Assembly: GCF_932526225.1 (NCBI RefSeq)
Contig: NC_064038.1
Span: forward strand, 15,183,575 to 15,247,574
Direction of reading: 5' to 3'
Source: Nematostella vectensis
Lineage: Eukaryota; Cnidaria; Anthozoa; Actiniaria; Edwardsiidae
DNA length: 64,000 bases
The notes below the pieces were generated by a model that searched no databases, had not been told where the DNA came from, and worked only from the letters and a program-made list of their open reading frames with translations. Made by a program: the position numbers and the translations under genes. Positions 53,770 to 64,000 of the stretch are shown here, in pieces. The first letter of the stretch is position 1, and every line of letters begins with the position of its first letter.

Positions 53770-55860
53770 TTAATTCAGCTCAAAAATAGCCAGTCAATGC
53801 GTTAAATCCAATATGGCGGATGCTGGTGTCACATAATTAGCTAAAAATCGCTGATTTTTAAAAACTAAAATCTAAATTTGGCAAAACATATTTGATATTC
53901 CTCTATTTTAAATAAAAAAAAAAATAGAATTTTTTTTTAGGGGAATGATATTTAAATGATTACTTTAAATTAGAGTTCATTCGCAAACTTATGCTATATT
54001 AAAGGTATAGTCCGGTCGCTTAGTTTTCCAATCTATACATAGCGGACAAAAGCACCAAATTTGGCATAAAAATAGCCAAGAGGATGCTAATTAATATTGA
54101 GACCGGTGCCCACCGCTACCGCTTGAGGATTGTGTGTAATAACGGAATAAAAATTAGAAAAAAAAAGCGTCCATAACGGGCTCCCTGTGGTGAAATTTAA
54201 AAGACCTTGTATTTAGAAAATAAGGCGAAATATTTGATTGTGTTTTGTTTGGTAGGGGGATATAACGGTATTTGTTAATATTTCAAGATAAAACTGTCGT
54301 CGGCTCCATTAAACGCTCATTGTCACTCAACCTCCTAGAGTGAAGAGCTCCCGGAGAACCTCCATAAAAAATCGAATCGCCGTCATTACCATTGCTTTTT
54401 CTAACTACGCCTGCCTACGAGTTTGGGCTTCAACATCCTTTAAAAGGCGATAATAGGTAAGAAAAACACTTTTCTTGCAATTCTGCTATTATGCTCTTTA
54501 GCGAAAAGCCATAATTTCATTTTATTTTTAGTGGCAAAAATCGATAAGATTTTCAGAGGGGAACGTGACACGATGCATGGCGTGCCTTGGAGCAAGTAGC
54601 CATAAAATAATGTAGAACCGGTAAAGATGACGGGTTTATTTCTCTTACATCTCTGCATTAGAGTACCAGGAACATCCTACCTTCAATGAATAAGTTGATA
54701 AGTTTACTAATTTGTTATAATTTTTTTGGTATGTACTTTTGATAAGCTTCAAGGTACAGTATGGTATAAGAAGTATTTGCAAAAAAAGAGCTCACCATCA
54801 TTTCAAAATGCTTCATCTCATAGGCTTGCACACAGAGCTTCTACTGATTCTTTGAAGGTCGAAGGGAGAGGACCCGATTGGATCTTTCTAAACGACAACA
54901 GTACTTATAAACAACAACCAGAGAACTATTCCTCATAATCTAAATTCGCTTCTCTGACCACTTTTCAAATAATTTGCCCTCTCAAACGCTGTTTACAAAA
55001 TCGCTAATACATTTATGTAGCTAATGATAAGAGCATTTATCTCGAGCGAAAGGCCAAAAGCGAAGAGAGGTAAGTAAATTTTTTGTCGAGTTTAGTGCTG
55101 GCCTTATTTTTTTTTTTAGTTGATCGGCGGCCAGGACTTTTACGCATAAATTCTTACGCATATCGCGATATGAAGTACTGTTCGATATGAAGTACTGTTT
55201 AGGGGCTCATGTTCGTATGGAAGAGTAAAAGCTGGGTCGAAGTTAAAGCGGCCATTTTGTCTTTTTTGGTTGGTTAGCTCGTTTAGGCGCGAAATTTTAA
55301 ACGCGTTGGAAAGGCGATTTTTGGGTGATGTGTGATTAAATAAAATGGATGTATTGATTATTTTTCTCCTTAAATTTTTTTTTATTTCCATTTAAACAAT
55401 ATTCTTTGAGTTTTGTGTTTTTGCGAAAAGTTACGCTTCCCCATTTCTTGCTTCTAACCAGCCATTTTGAATTTTAAAAAAGACGCCATCTTTTGTGGGC
55501 GGAGCTAATCCTTTTATACCTGAACCTCGTGTTTAAGAGAAAAAGTTTTAAAAGGTAGACCCAATCCCCCTCACGGTTATCCAAGATGGCGGCTTATATT
55601 GGCACTGTATATGCTGTAAGTACCTCATAAAATCGCGTATATAGGTAAAAAAAAAACGCTGATTTTTTATGTATCGTAGACTTACAATGTCTATAACCTA
55701 CTAAATAAAAAGTTTTGTCTTGATTTTAAATTTATTTCTTAAAAATCTGCGATAAATCGCAGTTATTCTGTCAGACGAAGTGACGTCATCGTGATGTCAC
55801 AAAGACAATTATTTTGAAGAATATTGGTCCCTTATTGAATACGAAGTGAATAATATATAG
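53770..55860. other. No gene seen
   Basis: MAM intron sequence. AT-rich with several poly-T/A tracts. Short frames (for example 54,726-54,938) have no recognisable domain. Confidence 0.45.
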
Positions 55861-55869
55861 ATATATTAT

Positions 55870-55951
55870 ATAGTGTTGGTTTGAGAAAAATACAAACTAC
55901 ATAGGTTTCCCTACAGGTCTGTTTCGTGTATTTTTCTCAAACCAACACTAT
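55870..55951. repeat. 24-bp perfect hairpin made from a Penelope-like tail
   Basis: ATAGTGTTGGTTTGAGAAAA.. at 55,870-55,893 is the exact reverse complement of 55,928-55,951. The 34-nt loop contains AACTACATAGGTTTCCCTAC, the same block as near the end of the element at 52,020-52,075. Confidence 0.8.
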
Positions 55952-56011
55952 ACACCGCTCTACTTTCGAGTATTGAGCACTTTCTATGAAAGCCTTTAAC
56001 CATCATTTTAG

Positions 56012-56021
<10 letters not shown>

Positions 56022-56051
<30 letters not shown>

Positions 56052-56068
56052 TATAGATATATTATAGC
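56022..56068. repeat. (AT)n microsatellite
   Basis: About 20 AT units followed by imperfect GATATA steps, just before the AGCGGAGCC motif at 56,083. Confidence 0.9.
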
Positions 56069-56558
56069 TATATAATATATAGCGGAGCCTGCGTGGATGC
56101 ACTTTTTTAGCAATACTTGTAGCAAATTTAAGGATATTGGGGATTCAAACTAGCTTTGGAGTAGTTTTTATATTTTATATCCATTTCCAAGTAAATTCTG
56201 GTGTCTTGGGTACATTACTAATTTCTGCCATGGCCCCCACCCCCTGGGGTTTGACTCTCCAAAAAAGTAGATGGGGTGTAGATAATCATTCTATCTTTTA
56301 GGGTATAAACTTCACGCAACTACTATCCCACAGGGGGTGTCCAATGGTTATTCTGATACTGCTATCCTTTAGGGCTATCAAATTAATAAATTTTTGTTTT
56401 CAATAACAACTGATATATTTACCTCCCTTCACTCCCACAGGGAGACTACCCAGGATTATGATGGATGAATGAATTGAATTGAGCACGAGAATGACAATAA
56501 ATACTTTTATTAACAAATTGGTGCCTTTCAAATAATGCTTGTTTTTATTATCATTGTA

Positions 56559-56720
56559 CAAACTGTTGTCTCCTTATTAATACATAATTATTATTATATC
56601 AAATAATAAATGTTAAAACATGTATTAATAAAGAGACAACAGTTTGTCTACCACGTAACAATTAATTTCCATATTTAGAGGAGGCACCAAAAGCACTCCC
56701 CTAAATATGGAAATCAATAT
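56559..56720. repeat. Two adjacent inverted repeats
   Basis: CAAACTGTTGTCTCCTTATT (from 56,559) pairs with AATAAAGAGACAACAGTTTG near 56,626-56,645 around an AT-rich loop. A second, 19-bp pair (AATTTCCATATTTAGAGGAG with CTAAATATGGAAATC) follows at 56,664-56,718. Confidence 0.75.
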
Positions 56721-57599
56721 ATGTGGAAGACAAACTGCTTGGCCCCACCACTGCCGCCACCTACAGATGCATCACCTCTTCTTATCTTGTTGTTGTTCTT
56801 CTCTATAAAAAAGGATGAAAGAAGTATCAAATTATACATTTTCCAAACGTTAGGGCTCACCTAAAATACACCAATAAACACCATCTAGAATCTATGTATC
56901 ATACCGGCATAGCTTCATGGGTAACGAATCAATTAATTAATGGGTCATGTAAATATGCGATTTTTTTTATTTTATGCTGTAATTGACCGAAAACAACCTT
57001 GCAAAACATCTTTGAGAACTGAGGGGAAAAAGCATAAGTGTGTCAGATAAATAAGACCTGACTGGAATCATTTAGCCATATTTCTTTCATAGTATCAAAG
57101 TGAATTGGGTTCATTTACACCAAAATATTGATATACAGCTTACTTTTTAAATAATTTATCTGTGTTTTTTTACACTTACCTCATTAAATGGGAAAAAAGG
57201 AATTAAAACCTACCTGGTCAACCTATAAAAAGCTCTTATGTATGCAGAGTAAAGAAGGATTTCAGAAATACAAACCTTACTTTTTGTTAGAATATCTTTC
57301 TCCGTGTTTATAATCAGCAATGAGCCAAATGTAAAACAGTTTAGAATCTAACCTACAGTGTGTCTACAATTAGTGTATGCAGCATCTACACATTCATCTG
57401 GTATCTGCAAATTATAGTCTGCTATGGCAGAGTCTGCTAATAGGACTTTATGCTTGTACTCCTGGATTTCAAAATAGTACACCTGTCATGTACAGTATCT
57501 TTCATTAAAAATTGTTGTGCAAAATTGATATTTTAACTATAAAAGGGGTAACATCAAAACTTTGAAACTTTTAGAGATACGACAGATCACCACCTACAA

Positions 57600-57865
57600 T
57601 ATGTATGTATGTATACGAGATTTAACTAAAACACAACTATAATATTTATGAAACATCTGAGGTAACAAAAACACAACTATCATAATTATGTATTATTTTT
57701 TTGCAACCAAAACTATAATAATTATGCATTATATTTTGGGTGCCAAAACTAAACTCAACTATGATATTTATGCAAAATTAGAGGTGACAAGAAATAAGAT
57801 AACTATGATATTTTGAAATATTTGAGTTGACAAAAACAAACACGTCTATAATATTTCTCTTTCGG
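57600..57865. repeat. Degenerate tandem repeat, period about 41-43 bp
   Basis: Five to six copies of a unit with AACTATAATATTTATG then GAGGTAACAAAAACAC variants. Confidence 0.7.
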
Positions 57866-58226
57866 ATAGGCCTTTTGATTACTGTACACGAACTTTTCAC
57901 ACTATTACAATGCAGAACGAGAATTTAACTCAACAGAATTGGGCTCAACAGTTTCAGCTTATTATGCATTTTACACAACCAAGCTAAGTATGCCACATCT
58001 GGCATACTTAGCTTGATAAATAAACTAAATGACAAATAAACTAATTCTGCATTACTGATTCTGGTTTGCTTTATTTGAGGTATTTGATCTTACTCTCAAT
58101 AGAAAATGATAGCCTTAGTCTAAGAAGAAGAAAGAAAACAAATAAGAATATCGAATATAGACATTATTTTACTCAAAGAAAACTCACCAACAAAAGCGGT
58201 AGTAGTGGAGGGCTGCCTCTGTTGTT

Positions 58227-58600
58227 TTATCCCCTGAGTCTAGATGCCCTCTGTCGCTCACGAGCCCTTTCTCTTTGCCTTTGAGCAAACAAGCTGTCTT
58301 CTGCCATCATTGTACGCTGGGCGTTGAGTGTTTCTAAGTTTCTCTGCCTCTTACGAGCTCTCTGCTCGTCATCTAGTTCGTACTCCGAGTCCTTTTGCTT
58401 TTTTCGGACTCTTTGCTTACTACTTAACCTGTACTCGGAGCTTGTCTGTCTTTTTCGCACTCTTTGCTCCTCGGTGAGTACAAGGTCACGCTGTCATTGC
58501 CGAGTTCTTTGTTCTTCTGTCAACACTCGTGACCTCTCCTCCTCATTATTTCGCTCCTCCCCTCTTCTTGGTTTTTCTTCAACAAAAATAGATCGAAACG
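58227..58600 (-). pseudogene. Arg-rich repeat ORF in family G
   Basis: The frame repeats a unit of about 17 residues: LTEEQRTRQ, LTEEQRVRKRQTSSEYR, LSSKQRVRKKQKDSEYE, LDDEQRARKRQRNLETL. A stop interrupts the N-terminal units near 58,497. Basic repeats of this kind stand at the N-terminus of some animal Helitron-type proteins (from memory); no Rep or helicase motif is seen here, so the link is tentative. It is strongly helical and probably nucleic-acid binding. Confidence 0.4.
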
Positions 58601-58669
58601 AGATGACATGATCTGAAAATTAGCCCAATGGTATAAAATATACCTAAAAAGTAAATATACCTAAAAAGA

Positions 58670-61233
58670 TCAAGGATCCTGCTCTCTACTGAGATTTATT
58701 TATTGTACCAACCAAATGGATCCAGGCCTTATTCAATAATTTAAATCATGCAGTATATCAAAGTTAACAAACACAATTCCTGGTGTGGATATGGCTGTCA
58801 AAGTTGTCAAGAGTCTAATGGTAAATTCTTATGTCCCATCATAGAAGTTCCATTATGAATATCTTTTTTTAATCAAAACAATACTCCCACAAGCTTTGCC
58901 ATTGTGCAGAAAATGTCATGGATGTAACAGCATTCCAAAGATTCAAAATAATATATTTAGACTGTTTAGATGCCATACTGTGATTTTTATTTATTGATTT
59001 AGTGGCGATTCTCTCCTTCATTGGACCGAATATGCAATGAAGAAAAAACAGATTGAAAATGCTAACTTCTAATTTCAAACCAAACCCTTTCATTGGTCTA
59101 TGTTTGGGGTAGAGAGGAATCAAAGAATATCAATTGACTAAAAAATAATCGACGGGAGAGGAGATATAAAGTGAATTGACTCAACTTGAAAAAAATATAA
59201 CAGTAATGAAAATAATTTGATTGAGCATTTCTTGACATTTCCCCTTTCCCATTAACTTAACCCTTTCACCACCACAGGCCTCTAAAGAGGCCATGTCTTT
59301 GCTATACAAGCTATGTGAACACAATTCTTCTATTGAAAAAGAACAAGGTTGTTGCTAGTGTTATAAAGTTTAAGTATCTTGCCCTAAAAAACCCTCTCCC
59401 TTAATAAAAGTTCCATTAATGTACATTTGTAAAGCTACATTCTGACAAGCTATGTTCTTGCGAAGAACAATGGATGAAACAGGATTTCAAAGATGGAATA
59501 TAGTGTCAGACACAAGTTTAGATAAGATGCAATGCTGAAGATTTAATGTACCATTTTAAGTGGTGATTTTCCATCACCATGGGAATTAATATCTACCATT
59601 ATACATCCAGTAATGCATTATATTTTGGTGTTTTGAGAAACCCTGGATCTAACTATTCCAATGAAATAAATCTAAACATCTAAAATAAATGAAATGGGCA
59701 AGAGACTTGGAAAGAAAATCCTAAAAAGAAAATATAAGTGAAAGTAATAAATGTAATTTCTAATTTAAAAATCAAATCTGTTCATTAATTTATTTTTGGT
59801 GTAGAGGGGAAATAGCAAAGAGCATCAATTGCATAAAAGTAGTCAACAGGGAGAAGAAAAAGGAAGAAATATGACTCTTCCTTAAATGTTTGAAAAGAAA
59901 ATGTAATAACAATAATGTGATAATTATATTCAGTACTTTTCTAAAATATCCCCTTTCCCATTATCTTTAGGTTGATAGAAAACTGTTTTCTTTACAGATT
60001 TATTATTTAAAAAGCAAAAGTTTGTTTTTAGTTTTATATTATATAAGTATCTTGTTCTAAAAATACCTATGAGTGTGTACTGCTGAATCACATAGTAATG
60101 AACTAGTCATTTGCGCCCCTTCCCTTATGGTCTCGCAGAAGTCAGGGGTTAATGTGGGGTTTTAGACCACTTTTTAACCAGAATATGTCAAGAGGGTTTG
60201 GTGGTATTGACTGTTTTTGACTCTTAACTTGGAAACAGGCTTTTATTAAAGTTTAATCCCCCACCCTTCCCTGGGACCATGGGTGTGGGGGTATCAAATG
60301 ACTAGTGAATAAGAACATCCTACTGTTCTCTTCAAGACATGATTTTTAATTCTCATGTCTTCCAGTCTTTAGCATTCATCTTGGCCCTCAGGTAGTTCCT
60401 GGTTCATAAAAGAGTGAAAACAATTATTTATTATTTCTTTCAAAACAATCTTTTATCAAGCCATTTATAATTTAACTAATTTTCCACAACTATTTGAAAA
60501 AAAAAATAAACACATGAGATGCAAGATGCAGACAATAACAACAATACATATTATCCTCGGTAAGGAAAATTTCTCTTGTAAGTTGAAAAAGCTGCTGTAT
60601 CTTCTAAGGATATGTATCTTCTTAGGACTAAGAGCACAGGATATAAAGACAAGAACAGTCTTCTTTAGCAGTATTTGACAAATGCAATACGATATTGGTT
60701 AGCCTTTATGAAATATCTCAACACAATCAATCTGCCCTGAAGAAGTCTTATTAAAGACGAATTCCAGTTTTTGTTGTATTGTATTTTATTCAACACAATC
60801 AAGAATATAGATAAAACGAAGAATGTCAAAACAAAACCTGTTATGTACCCTGTTAAGTACTCGCATCCTCAAAGCATACAAAAAGGACAACAAAAAGCCT
60901 AATAACTGTCATATCCTCAATAGACAATACAAATCGTCGTCCGAAACTCACCTTGCATTGTTTTTTTGTGTGTTTTTTTTGGTCGCTTTCTTGTGGTTCT
61001 GTTCGCTTTTTAATGTGAACTGTTACTTGCTTAAATTTACTAGCTAAAACCAGATAAATCTTGGCGTGAATGAATGTTAGTAGATCTCCTCTAGTTGACT
61101 TTATCCTTAAGTCACAAAATTTGAGGCAAAATAAATAATCATCGCATAATCGACAAGAACTTTTTCCCTTGCTCCATGCTTGTATTTAGTCGCCATTTCG
61201 GGGCCGAGTGGGGCCTGAGAGTCACGCGGCTGA

Positions 61234-61274
<41 letters not shown>

Positions 61275-61393
61275 GAGTAACACCACAGGGTACCCGCGCG
61301 ATGACCACAAAAACCAAGTCGCATACCTATACCATATTTCTATGCCTATGGGGCTACGCGCACGGCCTGCGGCCGCGCTTGGCTCCGCTAAAA
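58670..61393 (-). mobile_element. Family G, copy b core
   Basis: Inverse of 11,934-13,860 with an extra segment of about 190 bp at 61,000-61,190 and another near 60,200-60,700. Shared landmarks include the TCCATTAATGTACATTTGTA block, the GGCTGGCTGGCTGG run (61,243-61,272) and CACCACAGGGTACCCGCGCG. Confidence 0.75.
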
Positions 61394-61499
61394 ACACGTT
61401 AGCTTTATTTCCAGTTAGACTGGTTATAAACCGGTTATGTCCAGTTTGGTGATTGAGTAAATATCATCATGACGTCATCGTGATTGACGTGTCACTTGA

Positions 61500-61675
61500 C
61501 GATGACTTCTTTCTAGTTGGGGCCGAATGGGGGCCTGGGAGTTGCATGATTTACTGGATTGTGACACACAGGGTACCCGAGCGATGACCACAATAACCAA
61601 GTCGCATAGTTATACCATATTTCTATACCTATGGAGCTCCGTGCGCGGCCTGCGGCCGCGCTGGCTCCGCTATGA
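61500..61675 (-). mobile_element. Second solo end of family G
   Basis: GGGGCCGAATGGGGGCCTGG to CGCTGGCTCCGCT, the inverse of the first 170 bp of copy a, only about 110 bp from the end of copy b and in the same orientation. Confidence 0.7.
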
Positions 61676-61679
61676 TAAC

Positions 61680-62590
61680 TTTTTTGACTTATTTGGATTT
61701 TGGATGTTCTATGTTTAATTTTCGAAAGATAGGCTATTTATAACCATATGTCCTTTCATGGCGTCATAATACGTTATTGTGTTGCATTATACCATTAATA
61801 TAATATACCATTACCTCTTTGTAAGATAATGATTCTTTGAAAAGTTTGTCATAATAGCCTCAATGGTTCAAAGGTTACGGCTGGGGGGCCGAAAGGGCCC
61901 CCCCCCCCCCCCCCCCTAGTCAGAGGAAGCCCCAAAAAGCCCGTTCTGAATAGTGTTAAAATTATGATCAATAAAGCTATCATTGATGCTATTGTTCTAT
62001 AAACCGCTCTTGATTTTCAATGAGAACCCAGATGAACATCGCTTTGGATCAAATATCCAAATCACTACTGAGGTTCATCTGGGTTTTCATTGGGTATCAG
62101 GACCCTTGCATGTAACCCATATTCTCTCTACTCATTAGCTTAGGCACATTTTAAGAATCAAAATTTCAGAATCCTCAAGCATTTGCTAACCAGTTGCTGC
62201 GCTTGTCGGTCATTTTTGCATCCCCCTCCACTGCCCTTTAGCCACGCGGTAAATTGCTCAGCAAAAGTGCACGTCAAGTGCATGTCAAACGGCAGGACGC
62301 CATTACTTGTACGTCGTTGCCTCTTCTCCTTTTCATTTGGCTTCTAGAAGCTTCGATGTCTGAATCGCTGGGTCAATTAGGACCAAGCAGGTCCTTTGTG
62401 GACTTTAAAAAAGGCAAACAAGTCCTTTTGTTCAGTAGCGTGGCATTTACGTTCCGATTCCCCACCTATGTTTTCGTATTTTAAAACGTCTCGTGTGTAG
62501 CTCAATCAAAATTAACCTCATCAAGTAGTATCACGGTTACTTTGGCGTTCTTTCGTTGCGCATAGCAAAATTAAATGCAGAATAATCGTA
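61680..62590. other. No gene seen; contains a 20-bp inverted repeat and a C-run
   Basis: CAATGAGAACCCAGATGAAC (62,018) pairs with GTTCATCTGGGTTTTCATTG (62,074) with one mismatch. A run of about 18 C lies at 61,899-61,916. No conserved frame. Confidence 0.6.
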
Positions 62591-62594
62591 TGTG

Positions 62595-62885
62595 ATGATG
62601 ATGTTGTTATTGTTGGTCATGATAGTGATGATAACGGTGTTGGGGAAGTGATGATGATGGTGTTGTTATTGCCATGATAGTGATAATAATTATTTTGGTT
62701 ATGATAGTTATGATGATGGTGTTAGTGATAATAGTGATGATGATGGTTCTGTTTTTGCTGATGATAGTGATGATGACGGTGTTGGGGATGATAGTGATGA
62801 CAGTGATGATGGTGGTGTTGTTTTTATTGATGATAGTGATGATGATAATAGTGTTTCTGTTGGTAATGATGATAATGACGATAAT
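62595..62885. repeat. Imperfect GATGAT/GTTGTT microsatellite
   Basis: A mixture of GATGATGATG and GTGTTGTTATTG steps over about 290 bp. It ends 35 bp before the MAM exon-3 acceptor. Frames through it are compositional. Confidence 0.85.
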
Positions 62886-62919
62886 CAAAGAATACGCATA
62901 TCTCACTCCTCAACACCAG

Positions 62920-63170
62920 GCAAAGGCTGGTACATCTATAGTGAAGCCTCTTTACACTGGGAAGGGGCCTCCGCGCGCCTGCACAGCCCCCTGATGACGG
63001 GTCCTAAGTGTATGACATTCTTTAGTAACCTGAACGGCATTACGATGGGCCTCGTTCTCGTGTACGTCACAGTCAGCGGTCAAGAAACCTTAGCATGGCT
63101 CAAGTCGGGAGATCGAGGTGACCGTTGGATTATGGAGCAAGTGTTTATCAACGAGACTAGGGAGTATAAG
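62920..63170 (+). CDS. MAM-domain secreted protein, exon 3 (second half of MAM)
   Basis: The acceptor CTCACTCCTCAACACCAG is followed by phase-1 sequence encoding GKGWYIYSEASLHWEG, SARLHSPLMTGPKCMTFF, GLVLVYVTVSGQETLAWLKSGDRGDRWIMEQVF, ending at AAG/GTTTGT in phase 0. These are the YxYxEAS, ARLxSP, PxCLxFxY and GxLxV..W..SGxxGxxW elements of the second half of a MAM domain. Together with exon 2 it would make one module interrupted by a 21,885-bp intron. The last strand of the domain must lie in a further exon beyond the window or in its last 800 bp, where I do not see it. Confidence 0.75.
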
Positions 63171-63640
63171 GTTTGTATCCCTCTTCCTCTTGAAGGAAGG
63201 TTATGGATAGATAGATGATAATATATACATAGACTTAGTCATTGCCTAGTAGTGGAGCTCAAAACGACCAAATCTTTGCATATCCTCGCTTAAAAATTAA
63301 ATAAATATTAAACACATTGACCCCTCAACCGGCCTGTACCGGCTTTGGGAAGTACCCACAACGGAAAAAATTCATAAATTCAAAATAAACACAACAAGAT
63401 GAAGATACCCAGGCATCAGTCTAAGGGATAAATGGTCTTGCAGATATGCATCCAACCAAGGTGTTGGCATCTACTCTTAAGCCAAATAATAGCACAGGTT
63501 CTTTGACAAATCTCAAATCGAACAAGGAGAGAAAAGCAGAATCACCCCTCTCAATAAAACGCTCAAAATACCACACAAGGGAGAGAGATCAGCAAACATA
63601 CCCTTTCTTCCTTTCACATTGCACTACTAGAATTTCTTGA
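63171..63640. other. No further exon seen
   Basis: Sequence after MAM exon 3. No open segment resembling the final MAM strand was recognised up to the repeat at 63,650. Confidence 0.5.
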
Positions 63641-63649
63641 TTTTTATAT

Positions 63650-63850
63650 TTTTCTTTCAGTAAAAGGATAATAAAAGTTATTTGGTACAAATTACAAATA
63701 TTGGCTAAACAGTTTTCTCAACCTTCTTTACTGTGTTTTTGTGGCTACTACTCTATTTGAATTGGCAGTATGTCTTGGGTATGGTTTGTAAAAAACACTG
63801 ACCCTCCTTGAGGTGGTCCATGGACCCATATTGAAGCATCAGGGTTTCAA
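63650..63850. repeat. Dispersed repeat shared with 35,095-35,260
   Basis: AAATATTGGCTAAACAGTTTT, AACCTTCTTTACTGTG and GTATGTCTTGGGTATGGTTTG follow the same order as at 35,140-35,235. Confidence 0.6.
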
Positions 63851-64000
63851 GGGTATGTACATCTGTTATTTTTGTGCTAAAACATAAAATGGGCTCGGTG
63901 TGGCATTAAAAAAAGATCACTTTTGTGTATAGTGCTAAATTATCTGTGAAATAATTTCATGAAAGGTCAAATGGTACATTCTATACACCCATTTATTATG

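Larger units (their letters stand above)
56083..61393 (-). mobile_element. Large family G element (copy b, outer limits)
   Basis: AGCGGAGCC at 56,083 and GGCTCCGCT at 61,386 repeat the terminal motif of copy a in inverted arrangement. The segment 58,670-61,393 matches copy a in inverse orientation. 56,083-58,670 has no counterpart in copy a and includes an Arg-rich ORF. Whether both motifs bound one element is inferred. Confidence 0.45.

Noticed and set aside
55586-55616. Possible short first exon ATGGCGGCTTATATTGG followed by GTAAGT
   Set aside because: Only ten codons, no partner exon in phase found, and CAAGATGGCGGC-like phrases are common by chance.
62607-62994. Ile/Thr-rich and Val/Met-rich frames
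   Set aside because: Compositional frames through the GATGAT microsatellite; the true coding part begins at 62,920 in MAM exon 3.

Overview
This is eukaryotic, animal-type DNA. It is AT-rich and intron-containing, with spliced exons, a tRNA-derived SINE, several classes of retrotransposon and DNA transposons with clear terminal structures. The mixture (a Crypton-type tyrosine recombinase, an intron-rich CACTA transposase with an N-terminal C2H2 finger, Penelope-like elements with GIY-YIG, a PHD-containing CR1/L2 LINE, and integrated polinton-like/giant-virus-like genes) resembles genomes of non-bilaterian animals. An anthozoan cnidarian is my best guess; this is inference, because no species marker is present.

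The one convincing host gene is a secreted MAM-domain protein on the + strand. A signal-peptide exon (40,524-40,584) and the first half of a MAM domain (40,897-41,034) are followed by the second half at 62,920-63,170. Splice phases agree, so a single 21.9-kb intron would hold a Gypsy element, one copy of a virus-like element, an unknown spliced gene, a Penelope-like element and a 5-kb DNA-element region. The exon-2 donor reads TT instead of GT.

Region by region: 1-0.9 kb is a decayed retroelement ORF; 0.93-1.3 kb a microsatellite; 1.3-4.75 kb a decayed virus-like element (packaging ATPase, collagen-like protein, VLTF3-like factor); 5.2-6.3 kb short tandem repeats with E-box/CRE sites; 6.4-8.5 kb a broken Crypton; 8.86-9.0 kb a hairpin; 9.4-10.4 kb a partial copy of a 1.9-kb repeat; 10.45 to about 18.7 kb a CACTA element with a nine-exon transposase and a divergent two-exon companion gene, itself carrying a 2-kb nested element; 18.7-22.6 kb two tandem 1.9-kb repeats; 22.9-26.0 kb a defective RTE-type LINE; 26.0-29.7 kb an apparently intact CR1/L2 LINE with a 2A-like motif; 29.7-30.1 kb an L1-like LINE end; 30.35-31.75 kb a non-autonomous Tc1/mariner-type element; 32.06-32.4 kb a second CACTA end; 33.1-34.3 kb an unassigned GC-rich stretch; 35.3-36.3 kb a Penelope-like fragment inside a hAT-like inverted-repeat frame; 37.2-38.3 kb a nested transposon; 39.0-39.3 kb a SINE; 42.1-46.26 kb a broken Gypsy; 48.4-49.65 kb a second copy of the virus-like element; 50.0-51.9 kb a broken spliced gene of unknown function; 52.0-53.7 kb a Penelope-like element; 56-61.4 kb a large element sharing sequence with the 11.9-13.9 kb insertion.

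Most coding material is mobile and decayed. The items most worth follow-up are the two related virus-like copies, the CACTA element with its subterminal motif arrays, the intact 2A-bearing LINE, the uninformative but splice-consistent genes at 17.4-18.5 and 50-51.9 kb, and the MAM gene with its swollen intron and altered donor.
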